A DNA stretch of 64,000 bases from Evernia prunastri (GCA_003184365.1 NKYR01000010.1:310001-374000), one strand, 5' to 3'. Positions 20,470-33,220 are shown, counted from the first letter of the stretch. Numbers and translations: made by a program. The notes: generated by a model not told the origin, from the sequence alone.

Positions 20470-23400
20470 TCCCTTAGTGGGCCAACTATGCGAGATTACA
20501 TAATCCATCTACCAGCCAATCCAGCCAATCATATTGCCCCACTAGCAAAAGTGAGGCTATACAAATCGGTGTGGATCCACTTGCTGCCTCATTGCATGCA
20601 TCCTTGTGGGGGGGTACCCTACTACGCTGGGGCCCCCCACATCGTGGCCGCGTCCTGCCTGTTGATATCATGCCTCTACGAATCCTTCTTCTTGTTCTTC
20701 ATCGAGGGCTCGAAATTGCCCAATGAGCCCAGTATTCCATATAAAATTCGCCGCCATGGAGGCGTAGCGAGGTGTTGTCAGCATATCTTCGTGAGTTATC
20801 ACCCCCCCTTGCACCTTCCTCCTTTCCGCTGCCCAAAGCCTACTCCTCTGCTTTGCATACAGCCTACATTCGTGTAGTAGGTGGCGGGCGGTCTGTCTAG
20901 CCCGCCCACATTCGCATTTGTCGTTATCGGTGTCTGGTACCCTCCTGTCGAATAGGAAGGCCCTGAGACCGATCTTTTCGGTCCGTATTTGTGTGATCAG
21001 TGACGTCTTAGCACGTTTAACTCTAGCATGCAATCGCATGGTTTTGTTGGACGGTATGGGTTGAATCTTCCTCAGAGCATTACCGCGTGTTTCCCTGGCC
21101 CATTCTTTGGCCCATTGTTGATAGGCGTGTTTTCTGATGGCTGTCTTGACCGTTGCTATCATTCTACACTGGATAGTTGACAGTGGGGCCGTCTCATTAG
21201 TGTCTCTTCCCAATACTCTGCCGTGTACCGTTTTCGTCCTCCAGCCGGTGGCCTTTTTTGCCTCTACATCGGCNCCCCTGAAGTTAGTCCCTTAGTGGGC
21301 CAACTATGCGAGATTACATAATCCATCTACCAGCCAATCCAGCCAATCATATTGCCCCACTAGCAAAAGTGAGGCTATACAAATCGGTGTGGATCCACTT
21401 GCTGCCTCATTGCATGCATCCTTGTGGGGGGGTACCCTACTACGCTGGGGCCCCCCACATCGTGGCCGCGTCCTGCTTGTTGATATTATGCCTCTACGAA
21501 TCCTTCTTCTTGTTCTTCATCGAGGGCTCGAAATTGCCCAATGAGCCCAGTATTCCATATAAAATTCGCCGCCATGGAGGCGTAGCGAGGTGTTGTCAGC
21601 ATATCTTCGTGAGTTATCACTCCCCCTTGCACCTTCCTCCTTTCCGCTGCCCAAAGCCTACTCCTCTGCTTTGCATACAGCCTACATTCGTATAGTAGGT
21701 GGCGGGCGGTCTGTCTAGCCCGCCCACATTCGCATTTGTCGTTATCGGTGTCTGGTACCCTCCTGTCGAATAGGAAGGCCCTGAGACCGATCTTTTCGGT
21801 CCGTATTTGTGTGATCAGTGACGTCTTAGCACGTTTAACTCTAGCATGCAATCGCATGGTTTTGTTGGACGGTATGGGTTGAATCTTCCTCAGAGCATTA
21901 CCGCGTGTTTCCCTAGCCCATTCTTTGGCCCATTGTTGATAGGCGTGTTTTCTGATGGCTGTCTTGACCGTTGCTATCATTCTACACTGGATAGTTGACA
22001 GTGGGGCCGTCTCATTAGTGTCTCTTCCCAATACTCTGCCGTGTACCGTTTTNGCCCACATTCGCATTTGTCGTTATCGGTGTCTGGTACCCTCCTGTCG
22101 AATAGGAAGGCCCTGAGACCGATCTTTTCGGTCCGTATTTGTGTGATCAGTGACGTCTTAGCACGTTTAACTCTAGCATGCAATCGCATGGTTTTGTTGG
22201 ACGGTATGGGTTGAATCTTCCTCAGAGCATTACCGCGTGTTTCCCTGGCCCATTCTTTGGCCCATTGTTGATAGGCGTGTTTTCTGATGGCTGTCTTGAC
22301 CGTTGCTATCATTCTACACTGGATAGTTGACAGTGGGGCCGTCTCATTAGTGTCTCTTCCCAATACTCTGCCGTGTACCGTTTTCGTCCTCCAGCCGGTG
22401 GCCTTTTTTGCCTTTACATCGGCCCATTCGTTACCTGCAATACCGATGTGGGCCGGTATCCAGTGCAATTCGGTAGAGATTCCTTGATCCCGGAGAGCAT
22501 TGATCATTTGGACTGCATGCATGACATAGATTTGGCCTGATCTCTTTCCTGGATCTCCNCTTCCTCAGAGCATTACCGCGTGTTTCCCTGGCCCATTCTT
22601 TGGCCCATTGTTGATAGGCGTGTTTTCTGATGGCTGTCTTGACCGTTGCTATCATTCTACACTGGATAGTTGACAGTGGGGCCGTCTCATTAGTGTCTCT
22701 TCCCAATACTCTGCCGTGTACCGTTTTCGTCCTCCAGCCGGTGGCCTTTTTTGCCTCTACATCGGCCCATTCGTTACCTGCAATACCGATGTGGGCCGGT
22801 ATCCAGTGCAATTCGGCAGAGATTCCTTGATCCCGGAGAGCATTGATCATTTGGACTGCATGCATGACATAGATTTGGCCTGATCTCTTTCCTGGATCTC
22901 CAATGGCTCTGATGGATGACTGATTATCAGTATTAATAATGACCGTACCGGTAGGATGTGGTCGTTTGAGTGTTGCAATAGTCAATGCCTGAATAATCCC
23001 ATGCAACTCGGCCGAGTAGACGGTGTACCAGGCGTCAGATCCCATGAATATTTGCCATGGCGATCCCATTGTGTAGGATACCGCTGCTGCTCCGATCTTC
23101 TTGTTGATTCCACTACCGTCCGTGTAGAACATCGTATGGCCCTCCTTCATGGATTGTTCCGATAGCTTCCTTGCTGCCTCTTTAGTTTTGCAAATAATCG
23201 TTTTTGGGGGTTCCCATTCCGGTGAGACGCTGAATGGTTGCAACTTTTCGAGCTGTTGAACATTGCCATAGAGGGATTCAAATCTATTGGTATGTCTCTC
23301 TAGTGGGCTAGTCAGCCTGTTTTTCCTTGGCTTCCTCTTGGATTTCCACCGCTCCATGCGAGGCTTAATGATATCATGATAGGAAGGGCTTGTTACAATC

Positions 23401-23693
23401 CTTAGCACCGCCTCAGAGGTTAGCTTCTCTAGCTGCTGTTTGACCGGTAGGATATGTGCCTCTATGTCTAGGGCTGGTGTTGATGTGGCCTTGAATGCCC
23501 CTGTGATTCTTCTGGCCGCAAGCGATTGGATTCTTTGCAATGCTACTAGGTGAGACTTGTTGTGCGCCGGAGAGTTTTCGGGCTGATACCAGGCCGAGCA
23601 GCCATACGAGATTTGTGGTACCACTACCGCCTGATATAGCTGACGCATGCTCTTGTAGTTACCACCCCAGGTGGATCCCGATATCCTTGCTAG
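20470..23693 (-). pseudogene. LINE RNase H and C-terminal knuckle region
   Basis: The RNase H motifs are FYTDGSGINKK (first Asp), YSAELHGIIQAL (Glu), INTDNQSSIRAI (second Asp) and PAHIGIAGNEWADVEAKKAT (His and last Asp). All catalytic residues are present. Downstream is a CECGRARQTARHLLHECRLY knuckle typical of LINE tails. The frame is cut and repeated by single-N joins at 21274, 22053 and 22559, so no intact ORF can be read, though each segment alone is open. The most complete copy of the RNase H domain lies at about 22760-23120. Confidence 0.85.
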
Positions 23694-23694
23694 N

Positions 23695-25596
23695 CATTGC
23701 CATAGAGGGATTCAAATCTATTGGTATGTCTCTCTAGTGGGCTAGTCAGCCTGTTTTTCCTTGGCTTCCTCTTGGATTTCCACCGCTCCATGCGAGGCTT
23801 AATGATATCATGATAGGAAGGGCTTGTTACAATCCTTAGCACCGCCTCAGAGGTTAGCTTCTCTAGCTGCTGTTTGACCGGTAGGATATGTGCCTCTATG
23901 TCTAGGGCTGGTGTTGATGTGGCCTTGAATGCCCCTGTGATTCTTCTGGCCGCAAGCGATTGGATTCTTTGCAATGCTACTAGGTGAGACTTGTTGTGCC
24001 CCGGAGAGTTTTCGGGCTGATACCAGGCCGAGCAGCCATACGAGATTTGTGGTACCACTACCGCCTGATATAGCTGACGCATGCTCTTGTAGTTACCACC
24101 CCAGGTGGATCCCGATATCCTTGCTAGTGCTCCAATGCTCTTAGTGGCCTTAGCGCGAATTTCTCTTATGCGGTCGTTCCACCGAAGTTTCCTGTCTATT
24201 TGCACTCCCAGATATGTGACGAAATCTCTCGCCTCGACGGACTGTGTGGCATTAAGGTGGAGGGACGGGCCTAAGCCGTCTCTCTGCTTTCTGCTGAGGT
24301 GGATCAGCTGATATTTCTTGGGATCGAACTCCGAGCCGTGGCGTTTGGCCCATGGTAAGCAGACTTCGTCATGGATTCTTCTGAGATGATTGCAGTTGTC
24401 CTCGGAGGAATCTCCTACTGTCAGTAGACCGATATCGTCAACAAAGCCGGTTGTTACGGTGTTCAGGTCCGTCCGAGTGTTGCATGCATCAATAAGATCC
24501 GAGTTATAAAACAGGTAGAGGATGGGCGACAGTGGTGATCCTTGTGGGATGCCAGTGGCTATGGGAGTCCTTGGTGTGGCATACTCGCTTGTTTTTAGTA
24601 TGGTGGTTCTATTTGAGAGGAAGGATTCCACCCATTTGATAATATTCGGATCTATTGACCGTTTTCGGAGGTTGTGCAGTAGTCTGGGGTGGGAGACCTT
24701 ATCGTATGCGCCTGATANTGATATTTCTTGGGATCGAACTCCGAGCCGTGGCGTTTGGCCCATGGTAAGCAGACTTCGTCATGGATTCTTCTGAGATGAT
24801 TGCAGTTGTCCTCGGGGGAATCTCCTACTGTCAGTAGACCGATATCGTCAACAAAGCCGGTTGCTACGGTGTTCACGTCCGTCCGAGTGTTGCATGCATC
24901 AATAAGATCCGAGTTATAAAACAGGTAGAGGATGGGCGACAGTGGTGATCCTTGTGGGATGCCAGTGGCTATGGGAGTCCTTGGTGTGGCATACTCGCTT
25001 GTTTTTAGTATGGTGGTTCTATTTGAGAGGAAGGATTCCACCCATTTGATAATATTCGGATCTATTGACCGTTTTCGGAGGTTGTGCAGTAGTCTGGGGT
25101 GGGAGACCTTATCGTATGCGCCTGATACGTCTAACAGCAACATCGTGGCTACTTTGTCTGAATTTCATGCCTGATAGACGCGTTCTAGCAGGTAATGTAT
25201 ACCATGTTCGCATGACCTTAGTCGTCTACCTCCCATATGCGTGGCGGGCAGTAGTTGATGCGTCTCCGCCAGATATGCAATGCGCTTAGCGAGAATGAAC
25301 TCCATTGCCTTCCCCATGGTGTTTAGTAGTGCAATAGGCCTATATCCTTTGGGAATAGAGTGATCCTTTCCAGGTTTAGGAAGGACCACTGTCACTGACG
25401 CCCTGAAGTGGTTTGGACAGTAGCCGTTTACGAGGCATGCATTGAATATTCGGTGCAGATGAGGGAGAAGAATGGCGCTAGCCTCTTTAAGAATGAGGTT
25501 TGGTATCCCATCCTCGCCTGAGGCCTTCTTTGGTGGAGATTGCAATATCGCCTTCCGAATCTCGTCAGCAGTGATCGCCCTCATCATATGTGCCAC
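23695..25596 (-). pseudogene. LINE reverse transcriptase region, partial
   Basis: Reverse transcriptase blocks appear in order on the minus strand: KASGEDGIPNLILKEA, SVTVVLPKPGKD followed by GYRPIALLNTMGKAME, LLLDVSGAYDKVSHPRLL (catalytic Asp), GIPQGSPLSPILYLF, and TGFVDDIGLLTVGDS with FVDD in place of the YADD box. There is a stop or frame change near 25165, where KKRSE/ERVYQA and the following MLLLDVSGAYDK piece no longer join, and a single-N join at 24718. The upstream part of the element is missing. It is probably inactive at this locus. Confidence 0.85.
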
Positions 25597-25600
25597 ATTC

Positions 25601-25873
25601 TACCATTAGTTGGAAGGTGCTTTCTTGCTATGGCCATATGTAGCATAGTGTGCTTGGCAGAGAGGGGCCATCATCCTGCAGCCACTTCCTCCATAGATTC
25701 TACATCCTCTTCTACCCACACGAATCTCTACCCTACCATTTCTCCATTTGCACGGAACCTCGACCGCGTCAGTCAAAAGGTGGACTGTAATTTCCAATAC
25801 AACATATTCACATGGTTATTCACATTGTCAATCATAATCAATGATACCGCAAATGTCTGTACACTACCTTAGT
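25601..25873. other. Spacer between LINE and GT25 gene
   Basis: A short AT-rich stretch that must include the promoter of the GT25-like gene. I could not find an unambiguous target-site duplication flanking the LINE here. Confidence 0.45.
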
Positions 25874-27404
25874 ATGCGCCTCTTCCTCACTATCTCTGTC
25901 GTTTTATTTGGGGCCATCCTCCTCTTCTTAGCATTCAGCCGAATCTCTCCCCCGTCCCCCTTTTACCCATCGGCAAATGGTCTTTCCTCGTTTGGTGGAG
26001 GTAGGAATTCACTTCAACATGTACTCAATCAGACTCTTGGGGTGAGTACCACTCATATCTATCTATCTCACAGTCGCCATCCCACTGCATAAACCTCATA
26101 AACCTCTGACGTCTATACAGTTTCAGAAGATCTTCGTCATCAATCTTCCATCTCGAACCGACCATCGAGACTCGCTGTCGCTAGCCGCTGCCCTCACAGG
26201 CTTGCGAATCGACTATGTTGACGGCGTACAAGATGTTGATAATAAAACTTTTCCGCCAGGTGGTAAAGAAGTGAACCTCGACTCGGGAGAGTTAGGAAAC
26301 TGGCGGGCTCATATGAACATCGCTAGAATGTGAGTGTTTACCCTCTGTTCTCTCTTCATTCCATCTAGACTGCAACCACGCCATCTCAGATCATGGGATT
26401 GGCAAGTGGCTATGCATTCAGTGTGTCTTCGCCCAACCTCTGTACCTAAACTCCACCTGCCCCGAACTCTCAAGCATATGCCGAACATATCACCAATACT
26501 AAAGACCTGACGGTGTCAGACTGGCTTCTGATACATGAGGCTACCTGGCTGAGCGTTCGCGCCCGTGGTCTGTTACAACAGGCCTATAGCCTCAGATAAT
26601 CGACTGAACTGTCAAGAGCAATAACTGAGTTGAAACAGGATGATCGAACAAAATGTCACGTCTGCACTCATTCTAGAAGACGACGCCGATTGGGACATTC
26701 GTATCAAACACCAAATGAGAGATTTTGCAAAAGCTTCGAGGCTACTGGTCCAGCCAATGTCAGGTACGTTGGACAGGTTTCTAGATCCAACCCACCCTCA
26801 ACCCAAGGGAGACGAAACGCCGCAGAACTTCGACATCGAGAAAGATGTCACCGACGAACCTTCCACATCTCCATACGGGGACATCGACCGCTGGGATCTC
26901 CTCTGGGTAGGCCACTGCGGTAGCCGGTTCCCTCGGGCAAGTGACAAAAATGTACCGCTAGGGCGAGCTGCCATTTATGACGATGAGACGGTTCCAGAAC
27001 CTCAGCATGTCACGATGCAATTTGGAGACTCCGAACTTGTTGACACCTACCCCGCTCACACGCGCGTAGTTTCCAGAGCATGGGAGAACACGTGCACTGT
27101 GGGGTACGGCATTTCCCTCCCAGGTGCTCGGCGCTTACTGTATGAGCTCAGCGTGAACAAAATGACAGGGCCGACCGACATGATGCTTCGAGCTGTGTGC
27201 GATGGATCGGAGAGAAGGCCAGTCCAAACATGCTTGAGCGTTCAACCGCAACTGTTCCAACATCATCGACCTGTCGGTCAGACGTCGAGCTTCAGTGACA
27301 TCTCGGATCACGGAGACGATTACAACGAAAAAGCCTTTACAAGAAATGTGAGGTGGAGTACACGTCTGAATTTGCGGAAACTCGTCGACGGCTTGACGGA
27401 CTAA
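25874..27404 (+). CDS. Glycosyltransferase family 25 (LPS/collagen galactosyltransferase-like)
   Basis: I join exons 25874-26041, 26121-26329 and 26639-27404 into 380 residues. The start MRLFLTISVVLFGAILLFLA is a signal anchor, so a type II Golgi protein is expected. The GT25 domain follows: FVINLPSRTDHRDSLS, GLRIDYVDGV, GELGNWRAHMNI, then ALILEDDADWD with the acidic metal-binding cluster, YGDIDRWDLLWVGHCG, and YGISLPGARRLLYELS. Fungal members of this family are common but their acceptor is unknown; the family includes bacterial LPS and animal collagen galactosyltransferases. The second intron is long (309 nt). The open frame itself extends upstream of 25874 to ATGs at 25841 and 25853, but the hydrophobic start fits a signal anchor best. 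Confidence 0.85.
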
Positions 27405-29597
27405 ATCGATCTGTTCAAGGATGGTGAGGAGGCAGACTCGAACCTTGGCTTCAAATGAGCAGATCCCGCCCTCAGAGTTTCACTTTTCACCAGTGGAATG
27501 TTGCGGACTGCTTTCGGAAATCGCAGAACGAGCCGGTTTCCCCACGTGCTGAGGTATCGCCGCGAGGCAGGCATACACTGTATACCTCGGACTCAGGATC
27601 GGCAGTTGCGCTTTTCGATCAGGAAAGGGAGTCAATGGGCTGAGGAATGGAGCGCCGAGGGAGCAGGGAAGAGCGTTTAGGAAGAGGTTCCTACAAATGG
27701 ATTGATTATTGGCGGCAACACGAGGGACTGCCATGACTTGGACAAAATCCACCTGACAAACAGTATCAGGGCTATCAGCTGAAGGCGAAAGGGGACCCGA
27801 TACCAGGCGGCTGAGAATAGAAGAGGACCAACGATTACCAGAGGACCATTCATGTACTCTATGACACGGGGTGGGAGGAAGGAAGACTTCTTAGATGCTC
27901 ATAAGTCGATTTCGATAAGACGAGAGAATATCAAGAGTATTAATCGAATAAATCAATAAATTCTAACGTCAAAGAACCATCGAGTGTCATGCCATGCGAA
28001 TACAACTTACTTGAGGGCAATCAAGAGAATGCGACAATGCTAGGAGAAATATGCGATACACTACGGAGGACGACACCAAAAGTCCTGGACACGCTGATAT
28101 CATACTTCCGGAAGACGGCCCTAGCTTTGTATGAGGGGCGCTATCGAGGACTTTTGGTGCCGTCCTCCGTACCATGTACTTACTTGCGCCGGGCTGTAAA
28201 TCGGTAAGGAGCAGATTTTTTGAAGCACAGGAAAAGAACGTTTGATTCTTGATTGTAAGTGTGCCACAGGAGCGCATGTAGAATAAAATATTAACGTGTC
28301 TCAAGTCGAAAGGCAGGGGAAGGGCGTAAACGTTTCAAGCAAACTGCGCGAGAGGAAAGGCCGCGCGTGGGGAGAGTGATGGAACTTATGGTGCAAGCAG
28401 GCTGCAGTGGAAGCGTGATCTTTTGGGGGATTGGGGTGTTTGAGGCTGAGGGAGATGGACAGTGCGCGGGAGGTGCGTGTACATATGCGCGGAAGACGAA
28501 TGTTTGGGTTGGTTCTGGATGAGTTTGAGACGGCTTCTGAAAATATTGCCTAGGAACGAGGCAAGTGCTTGTAGGGCACGGTTAATGTTTTCGAACCATA
28601 TTTTCCCAATATTGACATTAATTCGAGTCTTTGATTAATTGCATACACGTGTAGATTGTTGAAAATGAATATAATCTAGATTAAGCTCTTTCTAGAATCT
28701 ACCTTTTTAATATAGATTCATAAATATAATGAATCTAAATCATGAAAAGAAGAAAAAAGAAAGTTTGGCTGTTGGATGCGAATTCCGCATCGTGCCACGT
28801 TCCGATAACAATATGCGTTCAACGAGGGGGAACCCCGCTTCTGTGCTGACATTGACCGTTTTTATCTGGCGGCATAGCCTGCCACTGCGCCTTCCTACTT
28901 CAACTAATCTCTTTTTTGATGTTCGGATCGTTCAAATATATATGTGTCAAATGCCAAGTGCCAAGTGTCATCTCATGCCATGCCGTGCCATGCGATGATG
29001 CGAATACCTTTATGCCAATGCCAAGTTCATGGGGTAACGGCCCGTTGTCGCCGTTTATTAATTTATTAAATGTATATATAAAGTACATTGGGGCAGTGTC
29101 TAAACCGTAGAGAGCTAGTAGGATGGAGTCAAGCAATGCCGTTGAAAGCTTGCTGCTGACAAGCCTTTCCGGGTGGCGTGAAAAAACGTCAAAGTAAAGT
29201 AAGGTAGAGTAGCGTGGTAGCCAAGATATCAGTCGTCCCATCTTTCCTCCTTTTCATAATCTAGACTCTAGAGTACCATATGAGACCATATAGAAAGGAA
29301 AATTATCGTTACTCGTCAGCAAAGTAAGCATCACAACGACGCCATCAGCAAAGACTTCGACAACAGAGTATCATTATAATCATAATTATTAATCAATCTA
29401 TTATTATCTCTTCTGCCAAATGACGAGGAATCCCTTCCCTTACTTACTACGCCGGTTGATTCTCAAACCCGGTCCTAGCTACGTTTTCCTGCTTACCCGG
29501 CTTTGTTCCTCCGCCTCACCCCCAATCATGACTCCTACTACCTCTCTCCTCCTCCCTTCTTCCCCTCTCCCTCTCTTTCCATTCTCCATGCCTTCCC
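27405..29597. other. Long intergenic region with a MITE and AT-rich patch
   Basis: No supported gene over about 2.2 kb. It holds a 106-bp MITE (28064-28169), an AT-rich patch with short palindromes such as AATCTAGATT and TAGAATCTA (about 28590-28740), and a degenerate TGCCATGCCGTGCCATGC run near 28976. Short open frames overlap on both strands and show no domain. Confidence 0.55.
28064..28169. mobile_element. MITE, 106 bp, Tc1/mariner-like
   Basis: Terminal inverted repeats of about 23 bp begin CGGAGGACGACACCAAAAGT and end in its complement with one mismatch (GACG-A versus GACG-G). The element is flanked on both sides by TA (28062-28063 and 28170-28171), the target duplication made by Tc1/mariner transposases. 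The interior of about 60 bp has no coding capacity, so it would depend on a transposase elsewhere. Whether other copies exist cannot be seen in this window. Confidence 0.7.
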
Positions 29598-32299
29598 ATG
29601 TTCTCCTCCTCCATCACCTTTTACGCCGCTACGGCCATCTATCTCTCCTCTCATTTCTTAATCCACATTCTTTCCACTAACTTTCGCCTTCCCTACCTTC
29701 ATTCCGAATGGCTCTGCTGGTTCTTCCTCCTCCTTGCTGCCAAGCTCTTCCGTCCTTCCAAGGACGACGAACAAGATACCACCACGCAATCAGATAAGCT
29801 CGCTCTTGCTATTGCTGCTACCTGCGCCTTTCGCACTATAGGCGGAGTCGACTGGGCCCTCGTATGTGCTTGTCGTCCCCTCTCCCTGGCCGGCGCATCT
29901 ACTGACCCTCTGCTGCTCACAGCCCCTACTCACTCCCTTGTCGCTATTCCTCATACATCAAGCTTCTAACACAAACCTTCAACTCGAATCCCTCGAAAAG
30001 GCTCAACCTGTCGGGACTCTCTTTTACCATAGGGTTTTCCCCTTGAGATCAGCCCCGGCTTTCGCTCTCATCCCTGCGGTACTGTCTGCAGCATGGCTTC
30101 TACCAGTACCCTATTCAGGATGGCAGATTTGCGCAGGAGTTGCTTTCGCCCTCGTCCTAATGGTCGTCTACATGTTGATCCATGAACAAAAAGATGAACC
30201 GTTGTCGGATCAGGATGCGGACCGGATACCTCTACCCTCTCCTGCAACTTCATGGCGCGCCTTGGCTGTCTTGACCATGATGTTTTTGATCGCGCCCAAA
30301 TCCTTCCTGCCAACAAAATTCTACGAACCAATCACTCTAGTCGTTGTTGCGATGCTAAAGTCTGTTCAATGGGTGATGGTCATGGAATTGGTCAGTCCCC
30401 GTCATGTTGCACGGTTGCTTTCTCTAACAGCCTGTGTAGGTGCGCAATGGATTCTTGACGGCCCTGACTACAACAACGACGTTTGCTATCAGCACCATAC
30501 GAACCTTCCAATTGCAGGCTACTACGGGAAGAGCCGGACTTGTTGCTAGCGTCGCTCTCATCAGTCTTCTTCAGACACATAGACTTATTCAGAAAACGTC
30601 CTACAACCGTCGGATACTATCAGCTATAGGTTGCGTATTCGTACTAGGATTGGTCGCAAACCAACCCATGTCTGATAGTCATACATTGCAAGGGACGTGG
30701 ATGGGCTCTCTCCTGGGAGGCAACGAGCCTCATCCCATCGAGTTGCTGGTCAATGAAGCGAATGAAGGGTTCAAGTCTATGGTTGAAGGTCAGTCCAAGA
30801 CGCTGCCGGATGCCATCGCCGAGTACCAAAGAAGGTATCGTATGGAACCGCCGCCGGGATTTGATCTCTGGTTTCAGCTTGCCATTGAGTCCAACTGTAC
30901 GATAGTGGACAACTTTGACACTGTCATGCAATCTCTGGAGCCCTTCTGGGGCATTACCGCAAAAGAGATGCGAGCAAGAGCGGAAATGTTTACACAGATC
31001 CCCCTGGCCAAGTGGGCTTTAAGGGGCAAAAACCCGGTCTTGCTAAGTGACTCGCTGGTGTTGGGGGGTTTCAACGAGGTACTCCGCAGGTGGCTGGACC
31101 GTTTTAAGGACTTCCTTCCTGACGTGGAGATAACCATTAATGGCCTAGCTGAACCTAGAGTGATAGTGCCAAATGACAGACTGGATCATCTCATCCGAAC
31201 CTGTCCCAGGGTAGATCCCACAGCAATTGACGACCAACAGAGAAAGCCGCTTGAGATAATGGATTTGGGAAAGGATAAGTCATGGCAGATAGGCACAAGA
31301 TCATGCCCGGAGAACTCTCCCAGTCGGTCTCTCTTGCTACCTGCGGAGCAAGAAGGGCTGCAGTTCATCAAGAACGTCACGAAAAGCAAAGACATCTGCG
31401 AAGCGCCCGAAGCTGCCATGTCCCACGCAATGTTCCTCGCTCCTTACAACTTGAAAGTCACAGACACCCTGGTACCCGTCTTCTCCCATGGGAAACCATC
31501 TTCATCTCAGGATATTCTCTACCCCAGTCCGGATTACATTGAGGGATACCGGAAGGGCAACTACAACGAGGCGGAGGATCCATTGTGGGAGAATAAAACC
31601 AACCAGCTGTACTGGACAGGCAGTGACACAGGAGGCTACGCGTCAGGAGACAATTGGCGTCACTTCCACCGTCAACGTTTCGTAGACATGGTCACGAACA
31701 GTAACAATGAGATCTCCATACTTCAACGTGTCAAATCTGGTCGATTTGGCAAATCCACTCGCTGGGAGGAGCGTAAACAAAAGATGGCCAGCCTCTCCGA
31801 CCTGGTACACGTCCATTTTTCGTCCATGGATATTTGCCAGGGATCGACTTGCGAGGCCGAGAGGAAGGCTCTACCTGTTGGGGAGGGAGAGGAGAGATCT
31901 GCAGGCTACGGCTCAAAATTTCTCTTTGACGTTGACGGCATGGGCCGAACCGAGCGCTACTATCGACTACTGGGCTCGAGAAGTACCGTCTTCAAGCAGA
32001 CCATGTATCAGGAGTGGCACGATGATCGGATCGTGCCATGGGTTCACTTTGTGCCCGTCAGCTTGGACATGGGAGAACTACCTGAGATTCTGAACTTCAT
32101 GGCGACGGACGAAAAGGGCCAAGCGATTGCCAAGAACATTGCCGATGCGGGTCGGAAGTGGCAGCAGACTGCGTTGAGGGAGGAAGATATGGATCTGGCC
32201 TTTTTGAGGATCATGCTGGAGTATGCGAGGCTCACGAGCGACGAAAGGGATCAGAGTGGTACGTGTCCCAGAGGCAGGACGAGAGCCACCGACAGGTGA
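29598..32299 (+). CDS. CAP10-type glycosyltransferase (GT90) with N-terminal membrane domain
   Basis: Exons 29598-29861, 29923-30390 and 30440-32299 join in phase 0 to 863 residues. The first third has many hydrophobic segments (for example YLHSEWLCWFFLLLAAKLF, TLVVVAMLKSVQWVMVMEL, VASVALISLLQ), suggesting a multi-spanning N-terminal region. The rest is a CAP10/GT90 domain: FDLWFQLAIESNCTIVDNFD, LFWTGSDTGG-like NQLYWTGSDTGGY, DMVTNSNNE, and near the C-terminus KFLFDVDGMGRTERYYRLLG and VPWVHFVPVSLDMGELPEIL. In Cryptococcus, CAP10-family proteins help add xylose to capsule polysaccharides; in filamentous ascomycetes the same fold is thought to act on cell-wall or glycan acceptors in the Golgi, but the product is unknown. 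The second intron is only 49 nt. Confidence 0.88.
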
Positions 32300-33035
32300 T
32301 GATTCGTTTGTTGCTGTTAGCATGGAGAGGGAGAAAAGGGAGTATGTTGGATGCGTCGAAAGTTCTATACCCCTATCTGCTTGCAATCATTTTATATGTA
32401 AAAAAGCACTAGCGTCGAGCATATTCATTAAGCATTGACCGAATTGAGTTCTTCAATCCTTGAATCCTTTCGTTTCTTGCCCCATGCCATGAGAGTTCTC
32501 AAAAGCATTACTTTATCGCCTCCGATCAGATACCCAGCCGACCCCAGATGACACCGATCAATAACTAGTCTCAACCCACTGTCGTGGTACGTCAACGAGT
32601 CACGCTGTTCTGTGGTTTAGCTGGGTTGTTTTCGCTCGGACGATGGATGAATGGGATCGGTGGTTGAGGGGTAGGGGTAGGGTTGCTTCTTATCTTTGAT
32701 TACAAGAGCGTTGGGAGCGGTGTTTATGTTTGAGGTTGGAGGGTAGGTTGATGGAAGGTAGGTTGGTGTATGATGGATTGATGTATGATGGATTGATAGT
32801 ATGATATAATGATGTATGATATATTGATAACATGACGGATTGATAGTATGGTATGGGACGATGGACCGGCGTGAGCGAGCAGAGCGGCCGAGCAGAGCTA
32901 TTATTGGGATGGAACGGAATTGCATGGTTGGTGGGAGGGGGGAGGGAAGATGGGAGTGACGAAGACGGGAGGTTGCGGTTTTTTGAGGATGAAGGGAGGT
33001 TTCTTTTGTTTGAGAGGAGGTTGGTCTGTGGGGTT

Positions 33036-33055
33036 GGGGGGGGGGGGGGGGGGGG
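33036..33055. repeat. Homopolymer G20
   Basis: Twenty consecutive G residues within a purine-rich strand. Such runs are error-prone in sequencing, so the count is unreliable. Confidence 0.9.
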
Positions 33056-33196
33056 TTGTGTGTGCTTTTATACACGGAGAGTTGTATAAGGTTTGTACAA
33101 GGTGAGGAGGCATGGGCTTGCTTGTTGGGTTGTTGGGTTTTTGATAGGTGGGATGGGAGAGAGGGAGGGTGAGGAAAGGAGTGTAAGGATGGAGTG

Positions 33197-33220
33197 AGGG
33201 AGGGAGGGAGGGAGGGAGGG
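33197..33220. repeat. (GGGA)n microsatellite
   Basis: About six GGGA/AGGG units inside a longer purine-rich strand (33120-33270). It has potential for G-quadruplex or triplex structure. Confidence 0.85.

Larger units (their letters stand above)
20432..25600 (-). mobile_element. 5'-truncated LINE (Tad/I-type) with scaffold-join duplications
   Basis: A non-LTR retrotransposon on the minus strand. It encodes reverse transcriptase, then RNase H, then a C-terminal CxC...H...C knuckle, the order found in I and Tad-type fungal LINEs. The 3' end shows an (ATTG)n tail (four units at 20429-20446 on the plus strand). The 5' side stops within the RT domain near 25600, so ORF1 and the endonuclease are absent. 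Five single N bases at 21274, 22053, 22559, 23694 and 24718 each mark a point where sequence restarts several hundred bases back. Segment pairs are almost identical, so roughly 2.3 kb is repeated and the true length is near 2.8 kb. Differences between repeats are mostly C/T and G/A changes. Confidence 0.88.

Noticed and set aside
20432..25600. Genuine tandem array of LINE copies
   Set aside because: Each restart coincides with a single N and the segments overlap by unequal amounts in the order expected for unmerged contigs.
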